Shown: one piece after another, positions 45,779-56,098 of the stretch
Layout of the letters: every line of letters starts with the position of its first letter
How positions within the stretch are numbered: the first letter of the stretch is position 1
Source: Mikania micrantha
Taxonomy: Eukaryota > Streptophyta > Magnoliopsida > Asterales > Asteraceae
NCBI GenBank assembly: GCA_009363875.1
Contig: CM018682.1
Coordinates: 63,510,031 to 63,574,030 of the forward strand
Length of the DNA stretch: 64,000 nt
Direction: 5' to 3'
Notes under the pieces: model-generated
Seen by the model: the letters and a program-made list of their open reading frames with translations, nothing else
The model's database searches: none
What the model was told of the DNA's origin: nothing
Made by a program: the position numbers and the translations under genes

Positions 45779-46770
45779 TTATGGCCAGAAATAAACAAGA
45801 ACAAAAATATTAACACATTAATTGTATTACATTAATGTAACAATTATGTTAGTCTAACAATGTATTGCATTAGTGTAGCATAAGGTATTACATAAACGCA
45901 AACTAAAGACTAGTTTTTAAACTAGTTACTTGCCCAAAAAAAATCTGCACATGCTTATAATTACATTAATGTAACAAACAGTAACATTGCTATAATAATT
46001 TTCCCCGCATTTTCAAAAGTTACCATGTTTCCTTTTTTAAAAAAGAAAACTTTGATTCCTTTTAATTCCTTTAAATGTATTTAATTTAGATGGGTTTGAT
46101 GATCATATTTATATAAGTGTAAGCAACATATCAAATTATTTGAGCACATTATAAATGATGCACAAGTTGCTTTATAGTAAATATATTTACTGTTTTTTTT
46201 AATATTTTTTTACTAACTCACACTAATGTAAGATATATCCAGAAACTTAAATTATGTGTGGGGTGTTCATACATAAGATTGAGGTCAATTGTCCGTGAAG
46301 TTGGTTCTAAAAGTTTTGTTTCTATCGCAATATGATGTGATACCTAGGAAATATTTGGTTAAAAATTTGTTTGTTAAATCAATGTAATTTATGTTTTGTT
46401 TAAACCAATGTAATTTTATTTGGTTCGAAATTTGTTAATGTTGAGCATTGTAATAACCGAAATCTATGATTGATGTTTAGAATGCTTGTTGCTTATATGA
46501 TTATCGCCACAGACATACAACTACAACAATATTTACACATAAATTGTATTACATTAACGTAACAATTACGTTAACATGACAATGTATTGCATTAGTGTAG
46601 CATGAGGTACTACATTAATGCAAAACATTGTATTGCACTAGTGTAGCATAAGGTATTACATAAACACAAACTAAATACTAGTTTCAAAACTAGTTACTCA
46701 CCCAAAAAAAATCTACACATGCTCGTAATTACGTTAATGTAACGAACAATAACATTGCTATAATAATCAA
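45779..46770 (+). repeat. Diverged third copy of the duplicated block with its tail
   Basis: The tail after the second copy (45779-45990: TGTATTACATTAATGTAACA, ACTAGTTACTTGCCC) recurs at 46498-46768. The sequence 46190-46505 is a worn copy of the duplicated block. The array is thus block-block-tail-block-tail. No ORF of note. Confidence 0.75.
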
Positions 46771-47064
46771 TGTTTTTAAACGGACCAGCCGGTCGGACCA
46801 TGGTTCGGCTAAGAGAGCGATCCGGTTATGTATCTAGAACTGTTTTTGAGGAAACCGGTAGGTCTAGCTAGCGGCCGACGGTTCGACCGTGAAATTAGGT
46901 GGTTGAACCAGAAGAAGGATAGCTATACTGATTCGGTATACTCTAAAGACGCCCTCGGTACAATATTGACGATCTCACAAAGATTTTTCAGTGAATTTAC
47001 ATTTACTGCAATCTTTTACGAAATCGATCCCCTTTTGACTATACAAGAATATGTGGAGCTCAGC

Positions 47065-47118
47065 ATGTCTGGAAGCACAGGAGAACGTTCTTTTGCTGAT
47101 ATTATTACCAGTATTCGC
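47065..47118 (+). pseudogene. psbE: psbE fragment (cytochrome b559 alpha, plastid origin)
   Basis: The first 18 codons read MSGSTGERSFADIITSIR, the conserved start of PsbE, the haem-binding alpha subunit of photosystem II cytochrome b559. A GTGGAGCTCAGC leader precedes it as in plastids. Sequence departs from PsbE right after SIR, before the haem-ligating histidine and the membrane span, so it cannot make a working subunit. Confidence 0.85.
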
Positions 47119-47290
47119 TTAACAGAAAGAGAATAAGCGTTCATTTGATCTTGATCCTTGTGGATCGAACAGGGGCCTAGACTAGATCTCCAGGGCTCCC
47201 CTAATAATATCCATAAATGACTTGTTTTTGGTAAGAGATGAATATTACCATATGTAAATTCAGGTGCATGGTACACATCGGCATTCCAGG
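47119..47290 (-). pseudogene. rpoC2: rpoC2 fragment (plastid RNA polymerase beta'' subunit)
   Basis: On the - strand it reads DVYHAPEFTYGNIHLLPKTS followed by HLWILLGEPW, then HKDQDQMNAYSLSV. I recognise this as an internal stretch of plastid RpoC2, the large beta'' subunit of the plastid-encoded polymerase. Only about 57 codons remain, with no stop inside. It abuts the psbE piece head to head. Confidence 0.75.
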
Positions 47291-47296
47291 GCGAAA

Positions 47297-47760
47297 AAAA
47301 AGGAAAGAGATCTCAAAGATCTTTTTCCTAAAATTCCCGTTTGGTCCATTTATATCATAATCATACCTTCCCTTCAATGAATATTCGGTTTAGATTATGC
47401 ACTTTGTAACAACAATCTAAAACGCCTAAAAAATAAAGTTAATAATCGATCAAAAATGACAGAGAAACCTTGAAGAGCTTGTTTAATTTTGCGTTTCTTC
47501 TCATAAAGCAAACGTTCTTATCAACCTCACGATCATTTGCAGCATGCTTTCAATTAGAAAACGGGCGATTTCAGAGCAAGTACGTAGCCGAATAGGGTTT
47601 TTTGTGCAGCGTGTGGAAATGATGAACTTGCATAATGGATCAGTTAAGGTTTTAATCCCAGGCGTACATAGAAAAATTACGATGGGCCAGGTAGCCTCCT
47701 CGTGGATTGCGGGGGTTATGCTTCTTTTTTTAGGGTAATTTAAGGCCCACAATTTGATTT
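47297..47760. other. Unassigned stretch after the plastid mosaic
   Basis: Its base composition is less AT-extreme than the neighbours and it has opposed short ORFs (47544-47738 + and 47501-47752 -). It could be further organelle DNA, since the boundary is not visible, but I cannot name a gene. Confidence 0.3.
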
Positions 47761-48099
47761 GATTTACTCATTAACATAAAAATGTTAATGGTTCGACGAT
47801 TTCATCTTCATTGTTGCTATCAACTAATTCAAACATTAAAATATAAAGATATAGAATAGCTTTTCAAATCACAATTTTAACACCAAAACCAAAATTAATA
47901 AATTGCATCTGTGTTAAGAATTATACAAAGCATCATATTTACAAAACTAAAGCACCATATAAGTTATGCAGGTCCACCACCGCAACCATCACTGCATCGA
48001 TGCACCGCCAATCGCAATACAATCCGACTTATTGTTATTATTAGCATTTCAGGTATATAGGGTTTTGTGATTCTCAAAATCGGTTGAACAATCTGTAGA

Positions 48100-50690
48100 A
48101 AAGTAATTCAATTAAAGTAATGCAATTATAGTAATGTAATTATAGTAATGTAATTGTTACTGTAGTGCTCACAATTACAACAAACTAAACATGTTCGCCA
48201 TGAAATATATAGCCTTAAATATGTGTAGAAGCAAGTTAACTCAATTATATGTGATAGAGGTAAGAAATTCAATTCGTGCATTATAGTAAATATATTTTCA
48301 GTAACTTAGTATAATAGTAAAATGTATCACAATTATTCATAATGTGTATTACAGTAAATATGAAAGTAATTGATTTATATGAAGACTAAAATTAGGGATT
48401 TATATGAAGACCAAAAACCTGAAACACAGATAAATGTCATTAAACTTGGGAATCTTGTGAAAATCTTAACCCTAAATAACACATATTCAAAATATTGCGA
48501 AAAACAAAACACAAATAAATGTCATTAACTTAAATAAAAACTTTCAATTTAAGATACCTGGAAATTAAGAGACATCATCTTTCTTGATCAACATCATATC
48601 TGAACATGTAGTATTAGGACAAGCCTTCAGAAGTTCCATTACAGTAAACAAAATAAAAAGAAAACGTATAACTAAATATTATAACTCTAGGCAAGTTATA
48701 TAATTACAGTAATGTAATTACAGTATTGTAATCTTTCCTGTATTATGGTAAGTATGATTTAATCTACATTATGGTAAGTATTATTACTGCAAGAAAGAAA
48801 TTTAAATAAAGTAATGTAACTACAGTAATGTAACTGATACTACATTCATCACAATTACAACAAACTAGATATGTTTGCCATGAAATATATAGCCTTAAAT
48901 ATATGCAGGAGCATGTTACTTAATTATGTGTGATAGTGGTAAGTAATTCAGCGCAACACCATGTGTAACATCATATTTGTGCAAAACAAGGTCTTACGCT
49001 AATGTAAGAAAATGTTACATAGACGTAACATGGTTTTTTAGTACTAAATTCTTGATTTCACTTTGTTTTTAAATATCAATCCTTTTAGCATAAAACCCTA
49101 AGCGCATGCATATATATCGATTTAGTCTGAAACTCGATTTTAAACATTCGTACCCCTATAAAAATCCTCAAATATAACATAAAAGATCAAGTTAAATGTT
49201 TTCAATATGCGGTTCCACAATAGAGTATTACATTAATGCAAGTGTTAATAAAACAATAGTTTGAATCTTATTCAATTAACGACCAGTTATATTCGTGTAA
49301 CCATAAATGCAAACTAAAAAGAAATTTTATTTTTGAAAACCTATATTTCACTAAAAAGAAATTTTATGATTACTACATAATGATAAGTATGAATTTTGCA
49401 TCATAGTAAATATGATTACTACATTACTGTAAGTATGAGTTTTACTACATTATGGTAAGTATTATTAATGTAGTAAAGTAATATAATTACAGTAATGTAA
49501 TTACGATAATGTAATTGGTACTACATTACTGTAAGTATGATTTTTACTACATTATGGTAAGTATTATTGTTGTAGGCAATTAATGTAATTACAGTAATGT
49601 AATTGTTACTACAGTGTTGTAATTCATAATAAGAATTACAGTAAACTAAATATGTTTGCCATGAAATATATAGCCTTAAATATGTACATGAGCAGTTTAA
49701 CTCAGTTATGTGCAATGTTGTTATTCGGTCCATGGATAACACTATATATATTTTCTATAACTTAGCATTACAGTAAATTGAACTACAATGCATCATAATA
49801 ATTCTTATTGTGCATTACAATAAATATGAAAGTAATTAATATTACATCAAGGTAGGAGACATCCAGGTGAAGTTTGTATCACTTAAAATATATTTAATGC
49901 TAATGTAAAATCATGTATAAATCCAAACTAAATATGATTACTGCATTGCCGTAAATATGATTTTTGCATCACAATAAATATGATTACTACATCACCGCAA
50001 GTATAATTTTTACGACATTACGCTAAGTGTTATTTGTGTAGGCAAGTATTGTAATTACAGTAGTAATTACGATAATGTAATTGTTACTGCATTAAGGTGA
50101 ATATAATTTTTACAACATTATGGTATGTATTATTACTGTATGCAAGTAATGTAATTGTTACTACAGTTTTGTAATTCATAATCACAATTACACTAAACTA
50201 AAGCATAATTTATGTACAAAGCAGTGAGCTAGTCAATATGCATTGATTCACAGTACGAGACGTATAGCATAAAGCAGAACATTTGTGATTACAACAATGA
50301 AACAAGAAAGTAACAACATTTGTGATTAAAGCATCAGGTTATGATTTTAGTATTGCAAACATTCAGGGCACAAACAAGGGTTTTAACCAGGTTATGATTT
50401 TAGTATTGCAAACATTCAGGGCACAAGCGCATGCACTGATATCGAATTAGTCTGAAACTCGATTTTAAACAATCATACCCCTATAAAAATTCTCAAAGAT
50501 AACAACATAAAAGACCAAGTTCAATGTTTTTAATACGCGGTTCGACGACAGAGTATTACATTTGAGCAAGTATTAATAAAACAATAGTTTGAATCTTATT
50601 CAATTAACAACCAGTTACATTCGTGTAATCATTTATGCAAACTAAAAAGAAATTATATTTTTGAAAACCTATTTTTCACTATCTTTATGG
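48100..50690. repeat. Higher-order repeats with TTACAGTAATGTAA words
   Basis: A block with CCATGAAATATATAGCCTTA recurs near 48190, 48880 and 49660. A block with AGTCTGAAACTCGATTTTAA recurs near 49125 and 50450. A 37-bp piece (GGTTATGATTTTAGTATTGC start) is duplicated at about 50336 and 50391. Between them TTACAGTAATGTAATTAC-type words are dense. No coding domain. Confidence 0.75.
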
Positions 50691-52120
50691 TCCAGAAATT
50701 TACCTTTCTCATTTGCAATTTTGGGCACCTTCCTTTTCCTTTTAACTTCTAGTTTTTAACATAATTTCTGCTTCAGAAAAAAAAAGCAATAAACGAAGAA
50801 AGTTGGAAGAAATAATCTCAAATCTTTTCTGTAACAAATTGCATATAAGTACATTTACGGATTTATATGAACACTACAAACTTAGAACATAAATAATGTC
50901 ATAAAAATTAGGGATTTAACAAGAAACCTTACTTCTTCATAATTATTTTAGTTTTGCAGATACTCAAGCACAATTTCTAAAAAATCTTAACCAAGTTGGC
51001 TGTAATGCCCAGAAAATTGCATGTTGTAATCGCAAAAAATAGTCTGTTGTAATCTTCAACACAAACAGGGGTTTTAACCTTTCAGAAGTCAAGAACACAT
51101 GAACTTTTAAAACTTCAACACACCAAGATCCCTGTTCGTATTCCGACCATCTATTGTTCGGCAATTGATTCCTTTCATGGATAGAAATTCATAATTAAAT
51201 AATAACTTCTGAATCTAGAGAAATGTAAGACTTACCATGGGAAGCCTTCGATTAAGAACCCTAGCTCCTTGAAGATACGTAAATATACGTGATTGATTTT
51301 AAAGAAAAGGAACCCTACCTCCTTGAAGATACATGATTTTGATTTTAAAGAAAAGAGAGAACACATATAGCCTTATGTTAAATTTTAAATATGATAAACT
51401 AATTTGTAGTGGTACTTTGATCTGACACTTGAAATTTGAAGAGATATTTTGATCAGACAATTTTTAAAAGAAAAGGACTAAAATACCATTATTGTACCAC
51501 ATTCATTCAAAAACCCCAATTTTTTTATTGTAATTAATTCCCTACCATTAGATTAAGAAAATAAAGTTAATCCAGCCACTAAGATTTAGTTAAACGGTTA
51601 ACACAATAACAAAGGGTTAACAACGGATCCTTCACCTATATATATAGGGGAAGGATATTTTGGAAACATGGTTGAGATATAGAAACTTTGAAAACCATAT
51701 GTGGACCATAGATCTTGATTTTGGATGGTGGAGATTAAAGGTAGTAAAGTTGATTTGATTTTTATAGACTAAAAAAAGTAAAGGTGGTACAGAAAAGTAC
51801 AAGAAGGGTAGAAGTGGAAATTTGAGTTTTGTACTTGTTTGACTTTATAATTAAAATTCAAGACTAAAATGTACAACTCCCCCCATTTTTCCATTTCTCT
51901 TTCATCTTCTCCCTTCTTTCTCTCAAAACATTTGTCGACCACCGAAACATTTTTCTCCCAAAACCGTAGTCGACGACCGAAAAATAGGCAAATTTCATCT
52001 TTCTTCGTCGCAATTTCATCAATCTCCGACGCGATTTCAGGTAAATGCTATAACCCGACTGCAATTTCATCGTCGATGGTTTCGTTTGTCACTGAAGCAA
52101 TTTTTTTTAATTTTCAAAGC

Positions 52121-52664
52121 ATGAGAACCCAAAAAGATGCTCGACGACTGCCGGCCGGATTCGTCGACGATACGTCGAAAATAAATGCTCGAGATCTGAC
52201 TTTTTTCTTTTCTAGAAGAAAACCCGTCGAGGAAGATGAACCCGGAAGCGAGTTAAACGGTGCCGAACTACCAGAGACAACACCAGATACAAGACAGGAA
52301 ATGTAAGTTCATTAAGTTTAATTTCGGGTTGATTAAGTATCATTTTTAACAGAAAAAAATCTTAACTGTTGACAAAAAAATAATAAACCACAGCTTGAAT
52401 TTGGTGTAGGAATGTGGGGATGATTTCGGAAGACAAGCCTACAAAACGTGACTTAACTGATACGTCTAATGAGTCAGACAGTGATTTTGTAAGGTATGTA
52501 GAATCCTTGTATAAAACATTTAATTGATTTATTAAAGATAGTAACATTTTGCTTTGCTAAAAAATTATAAGGATCCCAAGAAGAAAAAAACGAAAGGTGT
52601 TAGTTCAAGAGAAAATTGGTACCAAGAAACCAAAAAACAGGGTTGAGAAAGATGATATGCAAAG
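52121..52664 (+). CDS. Spliced gene start, basic nuclear-type protein (exons 52121-52302, 52410-52493, 52572-52664)
   Basis: Three open exons join in one frame, all junctions in phase 2, with good sites: donor GTAAGT (52303), acceptor GTGTAG (52409), donor GTATGT (52494), acceptor ATAAG (52571), donor GTATGA (52665). The start used is the ATG at 52121 (MRTQKDARRLPAGF). The same frame is open upstream to 51869. A possible leader intron begins at TTCAG|GTAAAT (about 52040). Exon 1 is acidic at its end (EEDEPGSELNGAELPE), exon 2 has serine/aspartate (SNESDSDFV) and exon 3 a basic cluster (IPRRKKRKVLVQ) like a nuclear signal. No enzyme domain. Later exons are not found. Family unknown. A transposon-borne host-like gene is possible. 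Confidence 0.45.
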
Positions 52665-53805
52665 GTATGACCAGATCAATTTTAAGTTAATGTATATTTA
52701 ACGTTACATGATAGAAGTGTGGAAATTTGTTGTGACATCTTTGTGTGTTAACTAGTTTTTATGCCTAAATCTCATTTGTGTAACATGGCAAGTTGGATGG
52801 TGTATATTGGTTTGATAGATTTTACCGGTTGATTACCCCCATTTTTACGAATTATGATTTTGAATTATGATGTGCAATATAATGGTTAGTCTTATTTAGC
52901 GTTAATCTATACTTAATGTTACGTGGTAGAATAGGGCAATTTATTGTGATACATATATGTTACGTGATTATTTTGGGATTGGGACACTTAACAATTGTAC
53001 CATGGTGTCAAATTAATTATATCTAAGAATTGTATCTATAGATATGACATATTGACGTTGATGGTGTCATATTTTTGTCTTTAAAGGAAAGAATGTAAAG
53101 ATATCTGATAAGCAACTACTAGTGATGTTCTTGGTAAATCACTACTGCAATGGAGAACACATGTACTTTTAGCACATTTATTTTCCAGAACGAACTTTTA
53201 ATACCTTTTGTATTACGTTACATCGAAGTTACATAATTCAAAATTAATTCAGTTACGTATTTTTATTTGTATTATGTTACATCGAAGTTACACGATTTAT
53301 TATGTTAATTTATGTTTGCATGTGCTCTTTAATAAATTTGAAGTCACTTTGATTTTGTTACATTTATGTAACACTCGCTGTAAATGTATGTAACATACAT
53401 GTAACATGGTTTCTTATTATTAATTTTGTATGTAACCGACTGTTACATAGATGTTATATAATTTTGAATGTCTTTGATATATTTTCTATTACATATATGT
53501 AACACTATGTTACAAATATCTACAATAAGTGTAACTACAGATGTACAAAATATCGGTTGACTAAACCGGTATCGGTTCTTAATAAGTTGGAAACCAATTT
53601 TTAAAGTTGTTTTTGTTTTTAAGTGATCTGAAACCTGAATTGTATTGTGTAACATCATTGCAACAAGTTAAAAAAATATTTAAATTTTTAGGACCGGTTT
53701 CATGGATTAATTAACACCATATATATAATGTAACATCAACGTAACACGTACTTCCTGCAACAAATAACACAAAAAAATGAAAGTCATAAACGACCTAGAA
53801 TTCAA
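52665..53805. other. AT-rich, palindrome-rich gene-free stretch
   Basis: Repeated GTTACAT(N)nATGTAAC words (near 53345, 53385 and 53490), no ORF with a domain. It could be an intron of the gene upstream. Confidence 0.5.
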
Positions 53806-53873
53806 ATGTATTGTATGTGTAATATCACCTTTCTATTAGTTTTGAGGTTTTTTACCTTGAAATTTAACAATAT

Positions 53874-54155
53874 TTATGACTCTATCAAAGAATCAAATTT
53901 CCTATTACTTTTAGGTTTAGCAGCTTTGTTACATCTAACGTATTTATGGGTAACAACACCTTTCCATTTTTTTAGATTGGCTAATACGAACAGAAAACCT
54001 AGAAACTTTGGAGAAAGAATATGTTGGTTTTTGAAAATAAACAATTCTTTCTTTAGGTGATATTCTTTACATGACAATGTATCTTGAACAATATAATCAT
54101 CAAATTGGTAATTCAAAACCCATTCATCATCAAATGGACAATCGTGATAGTACAC
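53874..54155 (-). pseudogene. FAR1-like DNA-binding domain remnant
   Basis: The last 40 residues of a 93-residue - strand frame (LKKWKGVVTHKYVRCNKAAK, then PKSNRKFDSL) resemble the FAR1/FHY3 zinc-finger DNA-binding domain, a Mutator-like-transposase-derived fold in which a GVV..KY..C core is followed by a basic segment. The N-terminal part is not recognisable. No transposase core is nearby. I rate this as a short remnant, found by eye. Confidence 0.4.
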
Positions 54156-54899
54156 AAGTTATTTTTATTTCTTTTATAAATTTTCATTATGTTAATTTAT
54201 GTATGCATTTGATCCTAATTAATTTGAATTCACTTTGATTTTGTTACGTTTATGTAACATTTTTTGTAAAGGTATGTAACATATACGTAACATAGTTCCA
54301 TTTTATTAATTTTATATAAGTAACCAGTTGTTACATATTTGTTACATTGATGTTACATAAAATTTACATATATATAACTTTGAATATCTTTGAAATATTT
54401 TATTTTACAAATATATAACATGGTGTTACAAATATGTTACACTATGTGTAACTATGCATGAAAAACCAATTACCTGAATCACCGTCGGATCTTAAGTTAG
54501 AAACTGGTTTTAAATCGGGTTTAGGTTTCAAGTGGCATGATACTTGTATTGTATTACGTTACATCACGTAACATTGTAAAAAAATGTTCAAAATTTTAAA
54601 AACGGTTTCAAGGATAATGTTACTGCATATATATAATGTAACATTAATGTAACACGTATATCCTGCAACAAATAAAAAAAATGAAAGATGTAAACAAGCT
54701 GGTACTAAAATTTATTGTGTAACATCATTGTAACAAGGTAAAAATTGAAAACACACATGAATACATGATTGTTCAAATTTCGGATGCGAAAATTCAGTGT
54801 AAGAAGTTTCAGGTTACATTAAAAAACCAAAAGAGTACAATAATACAATTGATGAAAAGTTTTGCATTTTAAATTATGAAATAAGTAATGATATTTATT

Positions 54900-55430
54900 A
54901 TCAATGTTGTAAAAATCGGCCTAGGCAGCGCCTAGGCGCTAGGCGCCCATCAACTGTCTAATTTTTGGCCTAGGCGGTAGGCAGTAGGCGGTGCTAGGCG
55001 GCCTAGGCAGGTCTAGGCGGCCCAATCAGATTTTTATTTTTTTTCACTTTTTTGATTTTTTTTGACCTTTTTTGACTTTTTTATGGTAAAAATGGACCAA
55101 TTTCATGATTATTTAGACATTTCTCAACCAAAAATCTGTAATATATCTCTGAAACATCGAATCCAGATAGTTAACATCTAAATTTATCTCTAAACTTTGA
55201 ACTCAGTGTTTAAGTTTGCACTTTAAAGTACTTTTTTTAATATATTTAAGTATATTTTTTAAAATTATTTGAAGTATTATATTAAATTATTGATATTGAT
55301 ATGTGTATATAATATATATTTGTAAAATTACATATAAAAATTCCAATCCGCCTGGCGCCGATTAATCCCTAGGCAGTACCTCGCCGCCCGACTAGCGCCT
55401 AGCGACTTCTATAACGATGTTTATTATACA
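54900..55430. mobile_element. CCTAGGC-rich small repeat element
   Basis: The left edge TGTTGTAAAAATCGGCCTAG and the right edge (inverse ATCGTTATAGAAGTCGCTAG) are loosely inverted. Both are packed with CCTAGGC/CTAGGCG words around an AT-rich core (55030-55340). Similar dispersed CCTAGGCGG repeats are common in dicot genomes. The class is unsure and no target duplication is clear. Confidence 0.5.
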
Positions 55431-56098
55431 GTAATTAAAAATTAATATAAAAATATACACATAAGTGTAATATGTTTCAACTTGCAAGATATGATAAACA
55501 AAACAAAGTATATAATGTAACATCAGCGTAACATGTTTCAGGTTGCAATAATTAAAGAAAATACTAATGAAGACGAAACGAAGAGATCAAATATCAAATG
55601 AAAATATGTAAATATGTAAATTATTAAATGATATTGTACTATGTAAGTGATTTCTTGACTATTTTAAGTTATAGTACACAAGTACAATTTAAAATATATG
55701 ATTAATCTTTTTCAAAAAGCAAACATTAAATGCTTGTGTACTACATTTATGCATGTCAACTCATCAGTATTTTTTAACTCTTGTTTTAATGAGGGAAGCC
55801 CACGATTCATCAATTAAAGTTTTTTTTAAAATTATAAATTGCTAAACACAATAATATGGTTTCAGCAACTCTGTGTAAACTGGATGTAACAATGTAATTT
55901 TTTCATGATTTTTACTTGTTTGAAATATTATATATGTGTATTATTACACAGTCAATTGATGTAAATTAAAAAAAAGAAATATTAAAACTATTTGATATAT
56001 AATTATAAAAATATAGGATAAACAACAAAGATAGAGAAATAAGCTCGAACATCGTAACATTGATGTAACATATACAAAAATTATATAAAGCCAGCATG

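Larger units (their letters stand above)
46780..47296. other. Nuclear plastid-DNA mosaic (NUPT)
   Basis: About 46890-47118 reads as the plastid psbE upstream region and first codons, joined at about 47119 to an inverted piece of rpoC2. In plastid genomes these loci are far apart, so the join was made before or during nuclear insertion. Where plastid sequence begins at the left (after a CCGGTCGGACC-type repeat at 46780-46880) and ends at the right is not certain. Confidence 0.65.
42813..51636. mobile_element. 8.8-kb terminal-inverted-repeat element, Mutator-like candidate
   Basis: Imperfect ~45-bp ends are inverted: left GGATTCGTATC...AATAACCCTCATTAATTGCG + TTAACCG, right (inverted) GGATCCGTTGTTAACCC + TTTGTTATTGTGTTAACCG. 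Both flanks are TATATATA. Inside there is no transposase that I can recognise, but higher-order repeats on both halves, a plastid DNA mosaic (46780-47296) and possible exon starts. Its end words GTTAAC/GCGTTAACCG also occur in the 257-bp MITE at 42101, so they may share a transposase. It could instead be a chance pairing of two MITE-like ends. Confidence 0.5.
51647..56098 (+). mobile_element. Start of a second inverted-repeat-like element carrying a spliced gene
   Basis: Right after TATATATA the sequence begins GGGGAAGGATATTTTGGAAA, a start resembling the neighbouring TIR elements. A gene start with three exons follows. From 52700 the DNA is AT-rich with many GTTACAT..ATGTAAC palindromes. No matching right end occurs before El6 at 56099, so it may continue beyond El6. 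The boundary is a guess. Confidence 0.35.

Noticed and set aside
47501..47755. Opposed ORFs after the plastid mosaic as further plastid genes
   Set aside because: I could not match either translation to psbF, psbL, psbJ, petL, clpP or other plastid proteins I know, so no gene is named.
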